From: Planctomicrobium sp. | Lineage (GTDB): Bacteria > Planctomycetota > Planctomycetia > Planctomycetales > Planctomycetaceae | Reading direction: 5' to 3' | Length of the DNA: 22,530 nucleotides | NCBI GenBank assembly: GCA_018659505.1 | Contig: JABJMI010000404.1 | Span: 1 to 22,530 of the forward strand | Shown here: positions 14,023-22,530 of the stretch, in pieces | Layout: each line of letters begins with the position of its first letter | Position numbering within the stretch: the first letter of the stretch is position 1 | Position numbers and translations under genes: made by a program | The notes under the pieces: model-generated | The model's input: the letters and a program-made list of their open reading frames with translations, nothing else | Told to the model about the DNA's origin: nothing | Database searches by the model: none

Positions 14023-15156
14023 ATGCATCAAGGACGAAGCATCCCCTGGACGTTGGTTGCGATCTCACTTTTGACGATGCTGTTGCTGATCTTAGGCATT
14101 TCAGGCATCAGTCGAGGTGATGAACTCGCAACGTGGGGAGAGTACGCACCGCGACAGACGATGTGGATGTTCTTTGCTGCGTTTGCCATGTTCGGAAGCT
14201 TGTTTGTTCCTTATCGGCAACTCAAAGAATGGGCTTATCCCGCACTGGTCGCGACAATCGTACTGTTGGTCGCTGTCTATTTCTTTCCCCCTCGAAACGG
14301 TGCTCGTCGCTGGATTTCACTGGGGTTTATGTTCCTGCAACCTTCTGAATTAGCCAAAGTTGCTTACATTCTGGCGATTAGTCGATACCTCATGTTCCGG
14401 GAGAATCACCGTACCTTTCTTGGTTTGGTCGTTCCATTTTTGATGACATGTTTGCCGGTCTTACTCATTCTTCGAGAACCTGATTTAGGAACATCGCTTT
14501 TGTTTTTCCCGGTTTTGTTCGCTGTCCTCTTTGTGGCAGGAGCGAAATTTCGACACTTGGGAGCGACATTACTCGCAGGTATTGCGGTGCTACCTTTGTT
14601 GTGGTCAGTGATGAGCGTGGAGCAAAAGTCGCGCGTGACGACCGTCTTCTTGCAAGTGGATGAGGGTGAACCTCAGACTGGTGATGGATATCACCTCTGG
14701 CAATCGAAACAGATGCTCGCCTTAGGAGGAGTGTGGGGAAGTTCAGTCACCGGGATGCCGTTAGACGATCCGGCAGCCTATCGGCTTCCAGCGGGTAGAA
14801 CTGACTTTGTCTTCTGCCTGATCGGTGAAAAATGGGGACTGCCGGGGACATTGGCAGTCTTGGTGATATTCACAGGATTCTGTCTGAGTGGGTTACAAAT
14901 CGCAGCGAAGACCCGCGATCCATTTGGAAGACTCATTGCCACCGGGGTCGTTGCGATGATCGGCACACAAGCATTAATTAACATGGCAATGACAGTCGGC
15001 TTGGCTCCGATCACTGGCTTGACCTTACCTCTTTTGAGTTACGGAGGCTCCTCGCTTGTGACAACATGTCTGGGAATTGGATTACTTGCGAACGTGGCAC
15101 TGAGACCTGGGTATGATGTCGCTGGACAGCCATTTCAGTTTGCGAAATCTGCATAA
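14023..15156 (+). CDS. rodA: RodA, SEDS-family peptidoglycan glycosyltransferase
   Basis: About 377 residues from the ATG at 14023. An upstream ATG at 13969 lies inside a terminator-like hairpin and adds a stretch that does not fit the family. The protein is almost entirely membrane spanning (about 10 helices). SEDS signatures: NGARRWISLG then QPSELAKVA, REPDLGTSL, the extracellular loop PAGRTDFVFCLIGEKWG with the catalytic-type Asp, and GLAPITGLTLPLLSYGGSSL near the C-terminus. RodA polymerises lipid II into glycan strands with a class B PBP during elongation. No mreB, mreC, mrdA or pbp2 gene is visible next to it. The NGARRW and final GGSSL motifs suit RodA better than FtsW, and planctomycetes generally lack FtsZ-based division. 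Confidence 0.92.
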   Translation: MHQGRSIPWTLVAISLLTMLLLILGISGISRGDELATWGEYAPRQTMWMFFAAFAMFGSLFVPYRQLKEWAYPALVATIVLLVAVYFFPPRNGARRWISLGFMFLQPSELAKVAYILAISRYLMFRENHRTFLGLVVPFLMTCLPVLLILREPDLGTSLLFFPVLFAVLFVAGAKFRHLGATLLAGIAVLPLLWSVMSVEQKSRVTTVFLQVDEGEPQTGDGYHLWQSKQMLALGGVWGSSVTGMPLDDPAAYRLPAGRTDFVFCLIGEKWGLPGTLAVLVIFTGFCLSGLQIAAKTRDPFGRLIATGVVAMIGTQALINMAMTVGLAPITGLTLPLLSYGGSSLVTTCLGIGLLANVALRPGYDVAGQPFQFAKSA

Positions 15157-15404
15157 ATCTTCGTTGATGAATTTCAATCAACAAGTGGTCGCCGACCCTC
15201 ATTCAGACAGATCTCGACACAGAATCAAGTTTTCGTTAGTAACTGTTGTACGATGCTCGAATATCCCCTATTCGGGTGGTTTCCATACTGCCGATTCCGG
15301 CAAATTCAGAAATTCCTCCCCCCATTATCATTAAACCATATTGCTGAAAATCAAGATGATTGGAAGCAATCTGGTGACGCGAATCTGTCTCGCATGGATC
15401 GATC

Positions 15405-17843
15405 ATGAAACGGATTGCTTACACAATTCTCTGTTGCAGCACGCTACTCACGGGCTGTCAAACAGCTGATATTTTCTCATCAAAGCTTAATCCGGCGAAT
15501 CTATTGCCCGGATCTAAGAAGAATGTCCAGTCTCAAGCTGAGATCGAAGAGAATTCAAAACAGTTTCTGAGTGAGATCAAAGAAAAGGCATCCAACGAAT
15601 CGCTGCAAGTTGAGCAATATGTACAACGTGGTCAGCAGGAAATTGTCTCTTGGTATCAGGATCAAGACGACCGCCACATCTCTGCCGCAAAAGATAATTT
15701 CCGGAAAGCATTGAAGCTCCAACCCAAAGGGAATGTCGATTCGCTGCACGGACTGGCAGTTGTTGCCGATCTAGAGAAAAATTATCAAGTCGCTGAACAA
15801 CATTATCAACTCGCTTTGGCTCAAGCGCCGGGTGACACCAATATTCTGGGTAATTTAGGCTACTCATATTTATTGCAGAATCGACTTCAGGAGAGCGAAC
15901 GATATCTGTCCCGAGCCTCGCAGATCGATCCTGGGAATGTAGACGCTGTGAAACATCTGGGAGAGGTCTACGCCAAACTGGGACAACCCGGCAAAGCACA
16001 GTCTGTGCTCGCGCAAGTCATGAGTCCTGAAGAAGCGCGACAGGTGGTTCAGAACCAAACTCAGCTCGCTGCGAACTCGCAAGATCAATCGTTAGTAGAC
16101 AAGTTGTTTTCGAGAAGCAATTCCGAGCCACAAATCACTCCGCAGGTTCAGCAAACGCAGACAGCGAGAAACGTCACGGCTTCTCGGCAGGAAATGATGC
16201 AGTTCCACAACTCCGCGAGTGGATATCAGTATCCACCGCACAATGAATCGCAACTCAATGAGCAACAATTAAAAGAGCGTCTTGCTTTGATTGATCGGGA
16301 AGGGAGCCAAAATTTGAATGGTGGTCCCGTCATGATCAATTCTCAAACAGGTCAGCTGAGACCTGATCAGTCACGAACTCAACGCGGACCTCAAATGCTG
16401 GCAAACTCACCCAGCCAGCTTCCGAGTCAGCAAATTTCTTCGACAAATCAGAATTCATTCTCACCTCAGAATGAATACTCTGAGATGTCCCCCTACCAAC
16501 AACAACAATTCGCACAGCGACAACAGTTTGTGCAAGGTCAGCAGAATCGACAAAGAACTCAGCAGTTCAACGGACCTGGAATGCAGCATTCAACAGCTAG
16601 AGTGCAGCAACAAAACGATATCGCTCAAGGTGGTGGACAACAGTCACAGAATTCGAATGCGCAGTATTCGCAAGTCCAACCGCGCCCAAACGAAGATCCG
16701 CTCCGGAGGCCATGGGGAAGCCTCTCTCAAGATGGGGCAACACAGGTTAACTACGAACAGCAACAAACGATGCAGCCATATCCAGGACCGCAAACGCTTA
16801 ACAGTTCGCAGATTCAAGGAACTCCAATTGATCTTTCGCACGGATCACGACAATCACAAACTAGCCAGAATCAGAGAAACAATTATCAACACCAACAATA
16901 CTCCCAACAAAATGTACAACAGGCAGCGGGGACGAATGCTTCAAACCGAAATGCTTATGATGCAGCCAGTCTACAAGCTGCAAAATTGGGAATGGGAGTT
17001 GGTCCCGGGAATATGTTCCCGGCAGTCAACGAGACCGCACCAAATCAGCAACCCGGAATGCAATCGACCTGGAACGGTGGAAGTTTCGGCCAAGCTCAAC
17101 GAATGTTGCCGACTGACCTGCCGCCTATGGATTTGAGTCAGGCGAATCATCAGCAACCAGCCGTCAATTCAATGGGACAACAGTTACCTGGGTCACAAGT
17201 TGCAAATCAGTACGGACAATTTGGGACGGCGTCTCGATATGATTCTCAAATGCAATCGAATCCGCAACAGCCAAACCAGCACCAACAAGCTCAATTAAAC
17301 ATGCAGCGTCAGCAGTTGCAGATGGAACAGCAACTTCGCGATCAACGAATGCACCAACAATCTCAACTGAACCAGCAGACTCAAGATGTCAGGAATCAGC
17401 GTCCGTTGACTCCGCATATTCCATCTTCCGGTGGACCGAGAATCACCTCACCAGCTGAATATGGAGGCATGGTCCCCGTCAATTCATCGCCACAACAGCA
17501 AATTCAACAGCCACAACAACAGGAAGAGAATTCGGTTCCCCCCTATCCTTATTCGCATCGCTCGCAACCTGATGGACAATCAGATCAGCCATCAATTCAA
17601 AGATATCAACAAGGACGAACTCCTCAACGGCAGGGGCAGGATTCCAACTATTACTATGATGCAAATTCTTATCAGAACGTCGTAGAGCCACCGCCGTATC
17701 GTTCTTCAATGAACTCCAACAACTCTCAGAATTACAATTCAGGAATTCAGCAAATTGGATACTCGGAACCGGTCAGAACACGAAATCAATACCAGAATCA
17801 ATCGGGTTCCAGTATGCCCATGATTGTACCGGGAACTCCATAA
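15405..17843 (+). CDS. TPR lipoprotein with very long Q/N-rich tail
   Basis: 812 residues. The start ATG gives a lipoprotein signal with lipobox LLTGC, lipidated Cys18. Residues about 90-210 contain three TPR units (AAKDNFRKALKLQPKGNVDS, YQVAEQHYQLALAQAPGDTN, LQESERYLSRASQIDPGNVD), a protein-interaction scaffold. From about 230 to the end the sequence is low complexity, dominated by Gln, Asn, Ser, Pro and Tyr, with runs such as QQQFAQRQQFVQGQQNRQR and very few hydrophobic residues; it should be disordered. The plus frame is unbroken across 2.4 kb despite this bias. The function is unknown: it is probably anchored in an envelope membrane with a flexible tail that binds partners or self-associates. 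No close operon partner is evident. Confidence 0.85.
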   Translation: MKRIAYTILCCSTLLTGCQTADIFSSKLNPANLLPGSKKNVQSQAEIEENSKQFLSEIKEKASNESLQVEQYVQRGQQEIVSWYQDQDDRHISAAKDNFRKALKLQPKGNVDSLHGLAVVADLEKNYQVAEQHYQLALAQAPGDTNILGNLGYSYLLQNRLQESERYLSRASQIDPGNVDAVKHLGEVYAKLGQPGKAQSVLAQVMSPEEARQVVQNQTQLAANSQDQSLVDKLFSRSNSEPQITPQVQQTQTARNVTASRQEMMQFHNSASGYQYPPHNESQLNEQQLKERLALIDREGSQNLNGGPVMINSQTGQLRPDQSRTQRGPQMLANSPSQLPSQQISSTNQNSFSPQNEYSEMSPYQQQQFAQRQQFVQGQQNRQRTQQFNGPGMQHSTARVQQQNDIAQGGGQQSQNSNAQYSQVQPRPNEDPLRRPWGSLSQDGATQVNYEQQQTMQPYPGPQTLNSSQIQGTPIDLSHGSRQSQTSQNQRNNYQHQQYSQQNVQQAAGTNASNRNAYDAASLQAAKLGMGVGPGNMFPAVNETAPNQQPGMQSTWNGGSFGQAQRMLPTDLPPMDLSQANHQQPAVNSMGQQLPGSQVANQYGQFGTASRYDSQMQSNPQQPNQHQQAQLNMQRQQLQMEQQLRDQRMHQQSQLNQQTQDVRNQRPLTPHIPSSGGPRITSPAEYGGMVPVNSSPQQQIQQPQQQEENSVPPYPYSHRSQPDGQSDQPSIQRYQQGRTPQRQGQDSNYYYDANSYQNVVEPPPYRSSMNSNNSQNYNSGIQQIGYSEPVRTRNQYQNQSGSSMPMIVPGTP

Positions 17844-17946
17844 GGTCTTTACTCGTCCGCTAAGCTGAACTCATTCATTGCATTGTTTTCTTGGCAACGA
17901 ATGGTCAAATACCCTCTTGCTTCTAAGATCTCCTGTAAAGATCAAG

Positions 17947-17982
17947 ATTCAAACTGTTAGAATTCTTTCTGGCAGTTTGAAT
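17947..17982 (+). terminator. Inverted repeat after the TPR lipoprotein gene
   Basis: ATTCAAACTG (17947-17956) pairs with CAGTTTGAAT (17973-17982), a perfect 10-bp stem with a 16-base loop between two plus-strand genes. No T-run follows, so it may be a leader structure of the next gene instead; the stem ends 30 bases before that gene's ATG. Confidence 0.45.
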
Positions 17983-18000
17983 GGGTGAGAATCTTAAGCC

Positions 18001-18005
18001 GGGAG
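18001..18005 (+). promoter_or_regulatory. Shine-Dalgarno-like GGGAG before the TIGR01777 gene
   Basis: GGGAG lies 7 bases before the ATG at 18013 and supports it over the TTG at 18010. Confidence 0.55.
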
Positions 18006-18012
18006 AAATTTG

Positions 18013-18906
18013 ATGAATGTTTATGTCACTGGTGCTGGTGGACTGGTAGGAAACGCTTTACTCCCGCTTCTGAAAGATGCCGGACACAAGGTCATTGCAT
18101 TAACTCGCAGCGAGCCCAAAGACGACCAGCAACGGCAATGGGATCCACAAGCAGAAACTATGGATCCTGCGGTGTTGGATGGCTGCGATGTTTTGGTGCA
18201 TCTCGCTGGTGAGAGCATCGCTGAGGGACGTTGGACGAAAGATAAAAAACGGAAGATCTACGATAGCCGGGTGAACTCCACAAAACTGCTAGCGAAGACG
18301 ATCTCTCAAATGGATGCGAAGCCGAAAGCGTTTATCGTCGCATCTGCAATTGGATACTATGGTGATCGTGACACAGAGGTCTTAACCGAATCGAGTCCTC
18401 CAGGTGAAGGCTATCTTCCTGAAGTTTGTGTGCATTGGGAAGAAGCAGCGGACGCTGCCCGTGATGCAGGGATCAGAACCGTTCATGTTCGAACAGGAGT
18501 CGTCCTCGCCAAAGAAGGAGGAGCGCTCAAGGCGATGTTGACTCCGTTCAAGCTTGGTGTCGGGGGAAATATGGGGAATGGAAAACAGTATTGGAGTTGG
18601 ATTTCACTGGAAGACATCGCTCGTTTATTCCACTTCGCAGTCGAAAACGAGAGCATGATTGGACCAGTCAACGGGACTGCTCCCAATCCCTGTACGAATC
18701 ACGAATTCACAAAAGCTCTTGGGAAAGTTATCTCCAGACCTACTCTGATTCCCATGCCCAAATTTGCAGCCAAGCTGGTTCTCGGTGAGATGGCAGAGGC
18801 GTTAATCTTGGCCAGCGCGAGGGTCATGCCCGTGACAGCGGAAGAGCAGTCATTTCAATTCCAGCATCCGGAATTAGTTCAAGCATTAGAGTCTTTAAAT
18901 CTGTAG
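18013..18906 (+). CDS. TIGR01777-family SDR (YfcH/SDR39U1-like)
   Basis: About 297 residues. The N-terminus MNVYVTGAGGLVGNALLPLL carries the GxxGxxG NAD(P) site. Family hallmarks follow: DVLVHLAGESIAEGRWT, KRKIYDSRVNSTKLLA, ASAIGYYGDR, the VHVRTGVVLAKEGGALKAML stretch, GNGKQYWSWISLEDIARLF, and NGTAPNPCTNHEF. The C-terminal VRASxL-type segment reads LASARVMP. These proteins are atypical SDRs of cytosolic location; no reaction is established for most bacterial members. The neighbours do not point to a pathway. Confidence 0.9.
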   Translation: MNVYVTGAGGLVGNALLPLLKDAGHKVIALTRSEPKDDQQRQWDPQAETMDPAVLDGCDVLVHLAGESIAEGRWTKDKKRKIYDSRVNSTKLLAKTISQMDAKPKAFIVASAIGYYGDRDTEVLTESSPPGEGYLPEVCVHWEEAADAARDAGIRTVHVRTGVVLAKEGGALKAMLTPFKLGVGGNMGNGKQYWSWISLEDIARLFHFAVENESMIGPVNGTAPNPCTNHEFTKALGKVISRPTLIPMPKFAAKLVLGEMAEALILASARVMPVTAEEQSFQFQHPELVQALESLNL

Positions 18907-19257
18907 TAAGACTTCACCAGTTGAATTACTTGTCAAATCGTGAAATAACAACTGGTACAAAAAAACTGACTATCAGTATTTTCGGCAGGTGAGAAAATGT
19001 GTGCCTGGATCACTTCTTGAGGGTCTGTGTGATCGAACGTGGGGAGAAGGGACATTACCTACCATTCCACTCAAGTCCCCGGAAGCGCCTAAGGAAGACT
19101 GGACGGCAGCGAGCATTCTCTGTCTCAAGTGGGGTACCAAAGCTTGGGTCGTGGTTTATCGGGGATCAGTTACACTCTTGGCTTGATAGCGGTTGGTCTT
19201 GCCAACACTCCTTGTATTATCTGTTAATAATCATCTCAGTACTGACATCAACTTTTC
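18907..19257. other. 351-bp intergenic stretch without a recognisable gene
   Basis: It contains one inverted repeat, ACCAGTTG (18916-18923) with CAACTGGT (18949-18956) around a 25-base loop, shortly after the SDR stop. It is followed by an A-run, not a T-run, so it is at best a weak terminator. Two overlapping short frames (from 18989 and 18999) have no family likeness. The sequence just before the radical SAM gene (19210-19232) is AT-rich and may carry its promoter, but I cannot place -35 and -10 boxes with confidence. Confidence 0.5.
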
Positions 19258-21207
19258 TTGACCCGAAACTTAAACAACTCGCCGCGCGTCCTGTCTATCA
19301 TCCCGCCGATGACTCAGTTGAACACGCCCTATCCGTCGACTGCATACTTGACCGGGTTTCTGCGGTCCCGTGGAGTCGATGCCGTTCAGGAAGATTTGGC
19401 TCTGGCATTAGTGCTGAAGTTGTTGTCATCGACCGGCTTAAAAAGTGTCTTCGCGCAGATTGAGACCAACTCATCGAAGAAGCGATCTCTAGTCGTTAGC
19501 AATTTCTGTGAACAGTTTGACAATTACTTAGCAACGATTGATCGAGTCATTGCGTTCCTGCAAGGGCGTGATCCCACCCTGGCGCATCGAATCAATAGTC
19601 GCATGTTTCTTCCTGAAGGTCCTCGGTTTGACGCATTGGAAACCTATGAAGACGAAGAAGATGATGCTGGTGGTGATCCGCTCGGTTGGGCGTTTGGTGC
19701 GTTAGGTGTTCAGGATCGGGCGAGACATTTTGCGACGTTATATCTCAGCGACCTCGCCGACGTCCTACGTGAAGCGATTGATCCGCGGTTCGAGTTTGTT
19801 CGGTATGCAGAATCGCTAGCAGCCAGTCAGCCGACTTTCGACCCGCTCGCTGATGCGCTCGCTGCACCAATGAATCTCGTTGATAGTAACTTGCACGATT
19901 TGACGCTGGCTGCCATTACTCGACACCAACCAAATCTCGTGCTCGTGTCTGTACCGTTTCCTGGAAACGTGTATGCAGCGTTTCGAATTGCTCAGACCAT
20001 CAAGTCGAATCACCCCGAGATTATCACTGTACTGGGTGGCGGGTTTGTGAATACGGAACTGAGGGAGATTACGGAAACCCGCCTCTTCGACTATTACGAT
20101 TACATCACGCTGGATGATGGAGAACGTCCTCTCTTGGCGTTGCTAGAACACCTACGTGGCGAGCGACCACAACAGCAACTTGTACGAACCTTTGTAAGAG
20201 AGAATAATTCGACGAAGAGCTACTCTCCTGCAGTTCAATTCATCAATCATTTGGAACCAGATGTCCCCTTCGCTGAAGTCGGCACTCCGACATGGGATGG
20301 ACTGCCAATTGATCAGTATTTGTCGACACTGGACATGCTCAATCCGATGCATCGATTATGGTCAGATGGTCGCTGGAACAAGTTGACCGTCGCTCACGGT
20401 TGCTATTGGAAGAAGTGCAGTTTTTGCGATGTCAATTTGGACTATATTGGTCGCTACGACGGAGTCGCAGCGACCACTCTGGTCGATCGCATCGAAGCAA
20501 TTATCCAAGAAACAGGAGAGACAGGTTTTCACTTTGTGGACGAAGCCGCACCACCCAAATCACTCAAAGCGATGGCGGAAGAACTGATTCGTCGCAACGT
20601 GACGGTCTCCTGGTGGGGAAACATTCGCTTCGAAAAATCGTTCACTCCCGAACTGTGTGAACTGCTCGCCGAGAGTGGCTGTATCGCGATTTCCGGTGGT
20701 CTGGAGGTTGCCTCGGATCGACTTCTGAATCTGATGAAGAAGGGCGTCTCGGTTGAACAAGTTGCACGTGTGACACGGGCGTTCAGCGATGTCGGCGTAC
20801 TTGTTCACGCCTACCTGATGTATGGGTTTCCGACACAAACAGCACGAGACACCGTCGATGCTTTGGAATACGTTCGGCAGTTGTTTGAGGAAGACTGCAT
20901 TCAGTCCGGGTTCTTCCATCGCTTCACTTGTACAGTTCACTCACCGGTCGGGAAAAACCCGGAAGATTACGGCATTCAACTCGTCCCTTTGCCCGCGGTT
21001 TCATTCGCCAAGAATGACATTGACTTCATAGATCCAACTGACGTCGATCACGATTCCCTCGGAGTTGGACTCAACAAAGCATTGTACAACTTCATGCACG
21101 GCGTCGGACTAGACGCCGACATTCGGAGTTGGTTCGAGAACAGAGTTCCACGATCAAAAGTAGAGCGAGATTTCATTGCCCAAGCTCTCAGCAAAAAATT
21201 CTCATAA
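19258..21207 (+). CDS. Cobalamin-binding-type radical SAM protein with CX4CX2C motif
   Basis: 649 residues. A TTG start at 19258 is chosen because the first beta strand (RVLSIIPPMTQLNTPYPSTA) is needed for the fold and begins before the first ATG at 19309; an in-frame TGA at 19243 excludes earlier starts. Residues about 10-300 form a B12-binding-like Rossmann domain with a large helical insertion (about 60-210), then VSVPFPGNVYAAFRIA and VLGGGFVNTEL. The radical SAM barrel follows: Cys382, Cys387 and Cys390 in HGCYWKKCSFCDVNLDYIGR give CX4CX2C rather than the common CX3CX2C. Later elements are FHFVDEAAPP, WWGNIRFEKSF, ISGGLEVASDRLLNLMKKG and VLVHAYLMYGFPTQT, as in BchE/MiaB-like barrels. It should cleave SAM to a 5'-deoxyadenosyl radical; the substrate is unknown. 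No classical DxHxxG cobalamin motif is obvious. Confidence 0.88.
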   Translation: MTRNLNNSPRVLSIIPPMTQLNTPYPSTAYLTGFLRSRGVDAVQEDLALALVLKLLSSTGLKSVFAQIETNSSKKRSLVVSNFCEQFDNYLATIDRVIAFLQGRDPTLAHRINSRMFLPEGPRFDALETYEDEEDDAGGDPLGWAFGALGVQDRARHFATLYLSDLADVLREAIDPRFEFVRYAESLAASQPTFDPLADALAAPMNLVDSNLHDLTLAAITRHQPNLVLVSVPFPGNVYAAFRIAQTIKSNHPEIITVLGGGFVNTELREITETRLFDYYDYITLDDGERPLLALLEHLRGERPQQQLVRTFVRENNSTKSYSPAVQFINHLEPDVPFAEVGTPTWDGLPIDQYLSTLDMLNPMHRLWSDGRWNKLTVAHGCYWKKCSFCDVNLDYIGRYDGVAATTLVDRIEAIIQETGETGFHFVDEAAPPKSLKAMAEELIRRNVTVSWWGNIRFEKSFTPELCELLAESGCIAISGGLEVASDRLLNLMKKGVSVEQVARVTRAFSDVGVLVHAYLMYGFPTQTARDTVDALEYVRQLFEEDCIQSGFFHRFTCTVHSPVGKNPEDYGIQLVPLPAVSFAKNDIDFIDPTDVDHDSLGVGLNKALYNFMHGVGLDADIRSWFENRVPRSKVERDFIAQALSKKFS

Positions 21208-21426
21208 CGAATTTGAATTGGATTCGTTGGAAGTTCTTTCAGGCTACAACATTGCAGTAAGGTTGAATGTGAGTGAGAATTTCGAGAAGTTGACTTCGGT
21301 TGTCACCTCGGAGACTTTTGAGGCAAAGATATCCTACGCACCATACCTCAATTAGAAAAGACGTTGGCCCTGGCAGAACAGCTCCTCCAGTTTGCTCAGC
21401 GAAACGACTTGTGTTACCATCTTATA

Positions 21427-21434
21427 AGGGAGGA
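21427..21434 (+). promoter_or_regulatory. Strong Shine-Dalgarno AGGGAGGA before a TTG start
   Basis: AGGGAGGA ends 7 bases before the TTG at 21442 and marks that codon as the start of the last gene in the window. Confidence 0.65.
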
Positions 21435-21441
21435 AACCAAT

Positions 21442-22530
21442 TTGTTAGAAAAAGATAATTATTTGACTCCTGGCAGCAGCAAATTACGAATTAGATTTTT
21501 TCTCCGCTACTTTGTACCAATCATTGTAGTGTCTGTTTTGGGGTGCGGGAATTCCAACCAGAAACATCCCGAATCTGAAGCGACCTCACCCATCGACGTC
21601 AAGCTCGTTGACGACAGTGTGACACCTGCTGACCAAGCTCTTTCAGATGAACAACGATCACACCTCTGGGATGTGGAACATCTGGGTTTCGTCATTGAAC
21701 GTACGGTCTTCCCTCTACTCAAGCAGGGAATGAACTCTGGAGATTTTTCGGCCTGGGAACTGGCAACCAATAAAACCTGTGTGGTGGTTCCAGTAGAGAC
21801 TATCCAACCGATCTCACATCTACAGAATCAAGTATCGCAGACGAGTTCTAATAGACCTGACATTCATTCTGATTCGATCCCACTCATGAGATGGCTTGAA
21901 CAGCTGCGATCTCATTTTGATCCAACTGCAAATCATTGTCGTTCGAGTATTGGTTTAGTAAGACTCATTCCGACCGAGCGTGACGAATTGGCTGGCAGTT
22001 TTAATAGTGTTTGGAGAATGAGAATTGCTGGCACCAAGGATTCCAAACCGGTTGAATTAGAAACCGAGTTTGCACTCACGCTCTCCAATGTCAGCGAAGA
22101 TGTTGGCACAGCTGCTGACTGGATACAAGGTGTTTCGGTAATAAATCAACGAGTCATCAGTTCGCAGCAGTCTCTATTTGAAGACTGGACAGCACGTAGC
22201 GGGTTGGTTTCCGAAGGTCGTCGAGACAACTGGAACGAAGTCGCTTTCAAACCAAACACAGGCGGGGTGTATGTCACGGATTATGATGAAGATGGCCATC
22301 TGGATGTCTTCATTGATGATCTCGATGATGGCAATCGCCTGTACCGAGGTACTGGTCAAGGGACTTTCGTTGAATCAACCCTTAAGGCAGGGATTGTTCG
22401 CTCAGAAGACCCTCCGCTGTGGGCGCTGAGTTGTTGGGCTGACTTCGATGGAGATGGCGATGATGATTTAATCACAGAGGACCAACTTTATGAGAACCTC
22501 GGTAATGGAACATTCAAAGAGATCACGGAC
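21442..22530 (+). CDS. FG-GAP/VCBS repeat lipoprotein (CRTAC1-like), 3' truncated by window end
   Basis: At least 363 residues with no stop before the window ends. The start is TTG at 21442, with a strong Shine-Dalgarno site. A signal segment (RYFVPIIVVSVLGCGNS) contains the lipobox VLGC, so the protein should be a lipoprotein. Residues about 50-270 are an unrecognised region with DVEHLGFVIERTVFPLL and RMRIAGTKDSKPVELETEFA. FG-GAP repeats start near residue 278: GGVYVTDYDEDGHLDVFIDD and CWADFDGDGDDDLITEDQLY, with the DxDxDG calcium-binding loops of integrin-like propellers, each followed by a YENLGNGTFKEITD-type strand. Planctomycetes carry many such secreted proteins, often ending in an ASPIC/UnbV domain, which would lie beyond the window. 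Confidence 0.85.
   Translation, partial: MLEKDNYLTPGSSKLRIRFFLRYFVPIIVVSVLGCGNSNQKHPESEATSPIDVKLVDDSVTPADQALSDEQRSHLWDVEHLGFVIERTVFPLLKQGMNSGDFSAWELATNKTCVVVPVETIQPISHLQNQVSQTSSNRPDIHSDSIPLMRWLEQLRSHFDPTANHCRSSIGLVRLIPTERDELAGSFNSVWRMRIAGTKDSKPVELETEFALTLSNVSEDVGTAADWIQGVSVINQRVISSQQSLFEDWTARSGLVSEGRRDNWNEVAFKPNTGGVYVTDYDEDGHLDVFIDDLDDGNRLYRGTGQGTFVESTLKAGIVRSEDPPLWALSCWADFDGDGDDDLITEDQLYENLGNGTFKEITD

Noticed and set aside
15258..15274. CGAATA/TATTCG hairpin before the TPR lipoprotein gene
   Set aside because: Short stem, no T-run, and no sign of a riboswitch or small RNA around it.
16471..17136. 221-residue plus-strand frame inside the TPR lipoprotein gene
   Set aside because: A shadow of the CAA/CAG-rich coding strand in another frame; the main frame has a signal peptide and TPR units.
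18989..19463. Short plus-strand frames before and overlapping the radical SAM gene start
   Set aside because: No homology seen, and the longer one overlaps the radical SAM coding sequence in another frame.

Overview
The window looks like chromosomal DNA of a planctomycete. The main evidence is protein families: a 1,034-residue secreted protein with the Pirellula/Verrucomicrobium-type N-terminal propeller, HEAT-like repeats and a C-terminal CATCH haem site; a Tat-signal Gfo/Idh/MocA oxidoreductase; a PknB-like kinase with one membrane span and a helical outer domain; a secreted SGNH hydrolase; and an FG-GAP lipoprotein. GC is moderate (near 50% by eye). Shine-Dalgarno sites are used only occasionally, and GTG and TTG starts occur. 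No tRNA, rRNA, CRISPR array or transposase gene was found.

Layout. Positions 1-248 hold the 3' end of an antibiotic-biosynthesis-monooxygenase-like gene (+). From 527 to 12477 nearly everything is on the minus strand: a SUKH (SMI1/KNR4-like) protein, a Gfo/Idh/MocA oxidoreductase, apt overlapped by a Ser/Thr kinase gene, moaD-like and coaB-like genes sharing one base, the giant PVC cytochrome, an SDR epimerase-like protein and a DUF2817 peptidase-like protein. The exception is cbiX (+, 5245-5619). From 12562 to the right edge everything is on the plus strand: SGNH hydrolase, RodA, a TPR lipoprotein with a very long Q/N-rich tail, a TIGR01777 SDR, a cobalamin-type radical SAM protein with unusual cysteine spacing, and an FG-GAP lipoprotein cut by the window end.

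Functional themes. cbiX, moaD-like and coaB-like genes form a small cofactor neighbourhood (sirohaem/cobalamin, molybdopterin or sulfur carrier, coenzyme A). RodA is an elongation peptidoglycan polymerase. The kinase and apt form a translationally coupled pair. Most other genes are secreted or envelope proteins typical of planctomycetes and are not obviously one pathway.

The most unusual structure is non-coding. The 675-bp gap between the DUF2817 and epimerase-like genes holds three different short-period repeat types, each present twice in opposite orientation and nested like Russian dolls (10781-11374). A second signal is a set of three intergenic palindromes (5606-5628, 6561-6583, 9827-9859) that keep an ACACTT/AAGTGT core while their outer stems change on both sides together. 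A third is a roughly 80% identical direct repeat (208-262 and 1184-1239) of the monooxygenase gene's 3' end plus one terminator arm, bracketing the SUKH gene.
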